Assembly: GCA_022750335.1 (NCBI GenBank)
Contig: JAKIVX010000013.1
Location: forward strand, 1 to 46,925
Direction of reading: 5' to 3'
Length of the DNA stretch: 46,925 bases
From: Thermoplasmata archaeon
GTDB taxonomy: Archaea > Thermoplasmatota > Thermoplasmata > Lutacidiplasmatales > UBA184
The notes under the pieces were generated by a model. It did no database searches, was not told where the DNA came from, and saw only the letters and a program-made list of their open reading frames with translations. The first letter of the stretch is position 1, and the number at the start of each line of letters is the position of its first letter. The position numbers and the translations under genes were made by a program. Shown in pieces: positions 46,520-46,925 of the stretch.

Positions 46520-46925
46520 CTAAAGTTCCAATGGGCCCGGGAGGGGGAGACGGAGTCCGGCGACCGGCCCCTCGCTGGTCTCCTCCGACGCTCCGAACAA
46601 CTCCCGCGCCGCGGCGACGCTACGGAACGCGGGGAACCCTCGAACCGCGGCGGAGGAGACCAGGGCCAGCACGACGACCACCGTGATGAAGAGCGAATAC
46701 CAGCCCACCGTGATGAGGCCCAGGCCGAGGACGAGGGTCAGGATGACCGTAGCACTGGTCAGGCGGGAGTTCATGAGCACCGTCACGGGCCCGGCGCGCG
46801 CCTTCCCGAACACCTGCCGCACCACGGGGAAGAGGGAGGCGAGCTTGAACACCGACGCGGCCCCGATCAGGTAACCACTCACCTTTCCGGACCGCCTGGA
46901 GTCTGACTGCTGTATGAACCAAAGT
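46520..46925 (-). CDS. C-terminal part of a membrane protein (cut by the window edge)
   Basis: The frame is open to the last base of the window and reads LWFIQQSDSRRSGKVSGYLI and on, so the gene probably starts outside. The visible 134 residues have hydrophobic segments VSGYLIGAASVFKLASLFPV and, as a long stretch, SATVILTLVLGLGLITVGWY through SLFITVVVVLALVSSAAV. The GTG at 46882 is only a possible internal start. Family not recognised. It is convergent with the surface protein gene, 46 bp away. Confidence 0.5.
   Translation of the reverse strand, partial: LWFIQQSDSRRSGKVSGYLIGAASVFKLASLFPVVRQVFGKARAGPVTVLMNSRLTSATVILTLVLGLGLITVGWYSLFITVVVVLALVSSAAVRGFPAFRSVAAARELFGASEETSEGPVAGLRLPLPGPLEL

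Noticed and set aside
1-46925. CRISPR array or CRISPR adaptation genes linked to the Cas4-like pair
   Set aside because: No set of regularly spaced repeats, and no cas1, cas2 or effector gene, was found. Solo Cas4-like nucleases are common.

Overview
The window is a high-GC archaeal chromosome segment, most likely from an uncultured Thermoplasmatota lineage. Support comes from FtsZ, RadA, an archaeal Pop5-like RNase P subunit, type II methionine aminopeptidase, TsaC/Sua5 and the archaeal r-protein block L7Ae-S28e-L24e followed by NDK. Further support comes from a WtpABC tungstate/molybdate transporter and from surface proteins carrying the 'ESGL..GT.WSV' repeats common in that phylum. Many genes have a TATA-like box about 25-30 nt before the start codon and no Shine-Dalgarno sequence, the leaderless pattern of such archaea. 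No rRNA, tRNA or CRISPR array was found by eye.

Layout. 1-5,500 is an AT-richer accessory island. It holds a TetR regulator, three small membrane proteins (two of them paralogous), a ribbon-helix-helix protein, an AbrB-like protein and a SWIM-domain IS4-type transposase whose frame is broken by an amber codon. One membrane gene lies inside a 744-bp segment bounded by perfect 15-bp inverted repeats. 5,500-14,700 is core-like: ftsZ, a Pop5-like gene, a large pilin-like secreted protein, purH, thioredoxin, a mutY-NUDIX fusion, an FAD oxidase, a degenerate receiver protein and a zinc-ribbon winged-helix protein. A structured, promoter-led segment near 13.86 kb may encode a small RNA. 14,700-21,100 holds an isolated histidine ammonia-lyase, a divergent nickel superoxide dismutase/maturation protease pair (sodN/sodX), and a wtpABC operon with a ModE/TOBE-type regulator as its last gene. 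21,000-31,100 holds radA, purC, malic enzyme with a GNAT, a rhodanese-persulfide dioxygenase fusion, and the map-tsaC-ndk and L24e-S28e-L7Ae blocks. Between the last two sit a methyltransferase and a membrane Cas4-like nuclease encoded as two coupled polypeptides. 31,100-46,925 holds transport and accessory genes (MFS, GNATs, alcohol dehydrogenase, VOC, a GvpD/KaiC-like ATPase, methyltransferase, SnoaL-like, DinB-like), an IS66-type transposase, a beta-propeller surface protein and a gene cut by the right edge.

The most notable points are the archaeal NiSOD with its processing protease, the split Cas4-like nuclease whose Fe-S cysteines and active-site residues are divided between two proteins, the inverted-repeat cassette, the amber-interrupted transposase, the AbrB-like gene and transposase flanking a phased-repeat regulatory region, and the candidate structured RNA. 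Calls rest on motif reading alone; no database search was run.
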